From JBIKLM01 sp044375105 (GTDB lineage Bacteria > Planctomycetota > UBA1135 > GCA-002686595): DNA of 16,982 bases. The notes below the pieces were generated by a model. It made no database searches. It worked only from the letters and a program-made list of their open reading frames with translations, and was not told the origin of the DNA. Location: the NCBI GenBank assembly GCA_044375105.1, contig JBILNK010000090.1, positions 1 through 16,982 of the forward strand. Reading direction: 5' to 3'. Below, in pieces: positions 15,782 through 16,982 of the stretch. How positions within the stretch are numbered: the first letter of the stretch is position 1; every line of letters begins with the position of its first letter. The translations under genes were made by a program, and so were the position numbers.

Positions 15782-16182
15782 GAAGTTTCTGGTATTTTTT
15801 GGATAGACTTGCTTTATACCGCTGTCCAACTTCCGACCAACCCTCGCTTGTGCTTTCCAGTTCACGGTCAGAGAACCAACTGCCAGGGGCCAGATGAAGC
15901 TACAGATTGCACACCTGAAGGTTGGAGCGCCATTCCAACTTGCATACCCGCCCAACAATCAGAATGCACGGTCGCCAGGGGTGCATAGCTGACGAATTCG
16001 GTGCTGCCTGGTCGCCGTAGCGACGTGCCCGGCCAACAACACCCCAGATTTCTCGGCCTACATGACCGAGACAGCAGCGCTCCAGAAGCAAGCTCCATGG
16101 CCAAAAGGGAGTCGCGCTCCCGGATGGTGCCCCCCCTCATGAACGATAGTGCCGACTAACTTAACTGGCCTTGAAGAACCGA
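15782..16182. other. 400-base gap with no recognised gene
   Basis: This stretch separates the Cys-rich gene from the C39/DUF1573 gene on the same strand. It holds one ATG frame, 16140 to 15868 (90 codons), whose product is Ser/Ala/Gly/Pro-rich with scattered Cys and no motif. It also holds the 5' extension of the C39 frame to a TTG at 15958, with one hydrophobic stretch. Both may be remnants of a decayed gene. A C7 tract (16130-16136) lies right after the 16140 ATG on the minus strand (ATGA then G7). No terminator is seen between the Cys-rich gene and this gap. Confidence 0.5.
15868..16140 (-). CDS. Doubtful 90-residue ORF
   Basis: An ATG frame (MRGGTIRERDSLLAMELASG...) filling most of the gap between two same-strand genes, 42 bases after the Cys-rich gene. 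The product has no clear membrane segment, motif or family. Its spacing would suit an operon member, but its residue content looks like chance, and a G7 run at codons 2-4 makes the frame fragile. More likely non-coding or a remnant than a working gene. Confidence 0.2.
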   Translation of the reverse strand: MRGGTIRERDSLLAMELASGALLSRSCRPRNLGCCWPGTSLRRPGSTEFVSYAPLATVHSDCWAGMQVGMALQPSGVQSVASSGPWQLVL

Positions 16183-16704
16183 TCATGAATCAAGCCTGCA
16201 CTGATGCTTCGGAGTTCCTGAACAGATGTTGCCGTTGGGAATGGAATTCGGCGGAGTCCAACACACAAGCTTCCCGTCAATGATGGCGCAAGTCCCAGAG
16301 TACTCGCCTGGGCATGTATTGACGAATGGCAACGGATTAGGAATCGTGCAACTGCTTTCAGGTGCAGAAAAGCAAGTTGTCTTCTGTGTCTCAAGAGAGT
16401 AGCAATTTTGGCAGGCCGCTCCGACAGTCGAGCAAGGCGAAGAATATGAAGGGCAGGTTGTAGGGGCCCAAAGGCACTCATGGTTGGCCAGTATGATCTG
16501 CCCGGCGCTGACTTTTGAAGCTTCGAAGGGCGTAAGGATACGACTTTGAAACTTCTCCGTATCAAATGCCAGTTGCGAGCAAAAGGCAATGATCGAGAGA
16601 AGCAGCAGGATAGAGTCTAGGTTCATGACTCGGAGGCGAACACAGGTAGACTTTTTCTGCTTGGAGGAGGATGACGAACGTTCCGAGAAGAGTCTCTTAA
16701 TCAT
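16183..16704 (-). CDS. Exported or membrane-anchored Cys-rich protein
   Basis: A 173-residue protein with no recognised family. A basic N-terminus (MIKRLFSERSSSSSKQKKS) and a hydrophobic segment (about 31-46: SILLLLSIIAFCSQLA) make it exported or anchored; the cut site is unclear. An alternative ATG at 16626 (M27, MNLDSILLLLS) would give a shorter, more ordinary signal. Neither start has a strong Shine-Dalgarno sequence. The outer part carries twelve cysteines: 77, 84, 91, 98, 101, 111, 119, 131, 139, 148, 161 and 169. The first four are exactly seven apart, and later ones form three C-x7-C pairs (111/119, 131/139, 161/169). The even number and exported location suggest up to six disulfides. 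It is the first gene of the right-hand series, followed by the C39-like/DUF1573 and repeat-protein genes. It may be the product the other proteins handle, which is inference. GC is near 50%. Confidence 0.7.
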   Translation of the reverse strand: MIKRLFSERSSSSSKQKKSTCVRLRVMNLDSILLLLSIIAFCSQLAFDTEKFQSRILTPFEASKVSAGQIILANHECLWAPTTCPSYSSPCSTVGAACQNCYSLETQKTTCFSAPESSCTIPNPLPFVNTCPGEYSGTCAIIDGKLVCWTPPNSIPNGNICSGTPKHQCRLDS

Positions 16705-16746
16705 GGCTCTAGGGACTGTAGCGTTGTTGATTCGCCGCCTTTTAGA

Positions 16747-16779
16747 ATTTTAGGCAAACGAGGGAGGGGGGGGGGGCAA
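16747..16779 (-). promoter_or_regulatory. Candidate promoter with an 11-G tract in its spacer
   Basis: Read on the minus strand, TTGCCC (16779-16774; four of six to TTGACA) and TAAAAT (16752-16747; five of six to TATAAT) are separated by 21 bases. The 11-base homopolymer (16766-16776) overlaps the end of the first element and fills part of the spacer. Transcription would start near 16740, giving a leader of about 36 bases to the ATG at 16704. The spacer is 3-4 bases longer than optimal, so loss of a few bases from the tract would improve it. Confidence 0.4.
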
Positions 16780-16792
16780 GAAAAAATCTTGC
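16776..16792. repeat. Short dyad next to the G tract
   Basis: GCAAGA (16776-16781) and TCTTGC (16787-16792) form a perfect 6-bp inverted repeat around AAAAA. It lies just upstream of, and overlaps, the candidate -35 of the Cys-rich gene. It could be an operator or a small hairpin; no T-run follows, so it is not a good terminator. Confidence 0.35.
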
Positions 16793-16982
16793 GATTCCCG
16801 TGATTTAACCCAACCTCCGCTCTAATCCACTTCTGAATAACGACTTACGTTCGTGCCCATCGTAGGTTGTGTGCAAACCCCGCCGTCATGGCCGGTGCGG
16901 CTTCATTCGAGGCTCTGCGTTGTCGCTCGATCTGAGGCAGCATGGGTTGTACTGCATCCACTGGTTGAGTGCTTCAGGCCAG

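Larger units (their letters stand above)
16705..16982. other. Upstream region of the Cys-rich gene and right edge
   Basis: No gene is recognised in these 278 bases. The part next to the Cys-rich gene holds candidate promoter elements, an 11-base G tract and a small dyad, listed separately. On the minus strand the outer 100 bases have one short open frame running in from the edge (WPEALNQWMQYNP...) that ends at a TGA. It could be the tail of a gene beyond the window, but it is too short to assign. Confidence 0.5.

Noticed and set aside
16161..16589. A 142-codon minus-strand frame over the Cys-rich gene
   Set aside because: It overlaps the Cys-rich frame entirely and lacks a signal or motif. 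The ordered cysteines support the other frame.

Overview
The window looks like chromosomal DNA of a high-GC Gram-negative bacterium, most likely a planctomycete or a relative. This is inferred from five things: a PqiA/PqiB-type (MCE) transport pair, which implies a two-membrane envelope; a very large exported amidohydrolase fusion; a DUF1573 lipoprotein; a carboxypeptidase-regulatory-like surface protein; and the near absence of Shine-Dalgarno sequences before most starts. No rRNA, tRNA, CRISPR array or recognisable transposase was seen.

Left part (1-9900, very GC-rich, roughly 70% or more by eye). After about 420 bases without a gene come two minus-strand genes 61 bases apart: a zinc-ribbon/coiled-coil protein (2351 to 1308) followed by a LOG-family Rossmann-fold protein (1246 to 422). 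A 46-residue single-helix membrane ORF (2474-2614, plus) diverges from them. A 4.3-kb minus-strand gene (7204 to 2891) encodes an exported protein made of three amidohydrolase-like units, of which only the middle one keeps the metal-binding residues. It ends in front of a nested perfect hairpin (2843-2879). A 612-base gene-free stretch then separates it from a divergent plus-strand operon: pqiA-like (7817-8452) overlapping by ATGA a pqiB/MCE-like gene (8449-9900). The pqiB-like product ends in what looks like a dead trypsin-like domain.

Right part (about 9950-16982, visibly lower in GC, near 50% in its middle). This is one minus-strand gene series running towards the MCE gene. In order of transcription it holds: a Cys-rich exported or anchored protein (16704 to 16183); a 400-base stretch with at most one doubtful small ORF; a 1026-codon ORF (15781 to 12701) that joins, with no stop codon, a membrane-anchored C39-like peptidase and a DUF1573 lipoprotein; and a 904-residue protein with carboxypeptidase-regulatory-like beta-sandwich repeats (12701 to 9987), coupled by a TGATG overlap. 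An 11-base G tract lies between candidate -35 and -10 elements upstream of the first gene.

The most interesting part is this right-hand set: a disulfide-type Cys-rich product, a degenerate C39-like papain-fold domain on a membrane stalk, a DUF1573 lipoprotein and a large surface protein. All are predicted to face outside the inner membrane, in a region whose base composition differs from its neighbours. I suggest it is a small envelope system of unknown function. That is inference, and no function is proven by the sequence.
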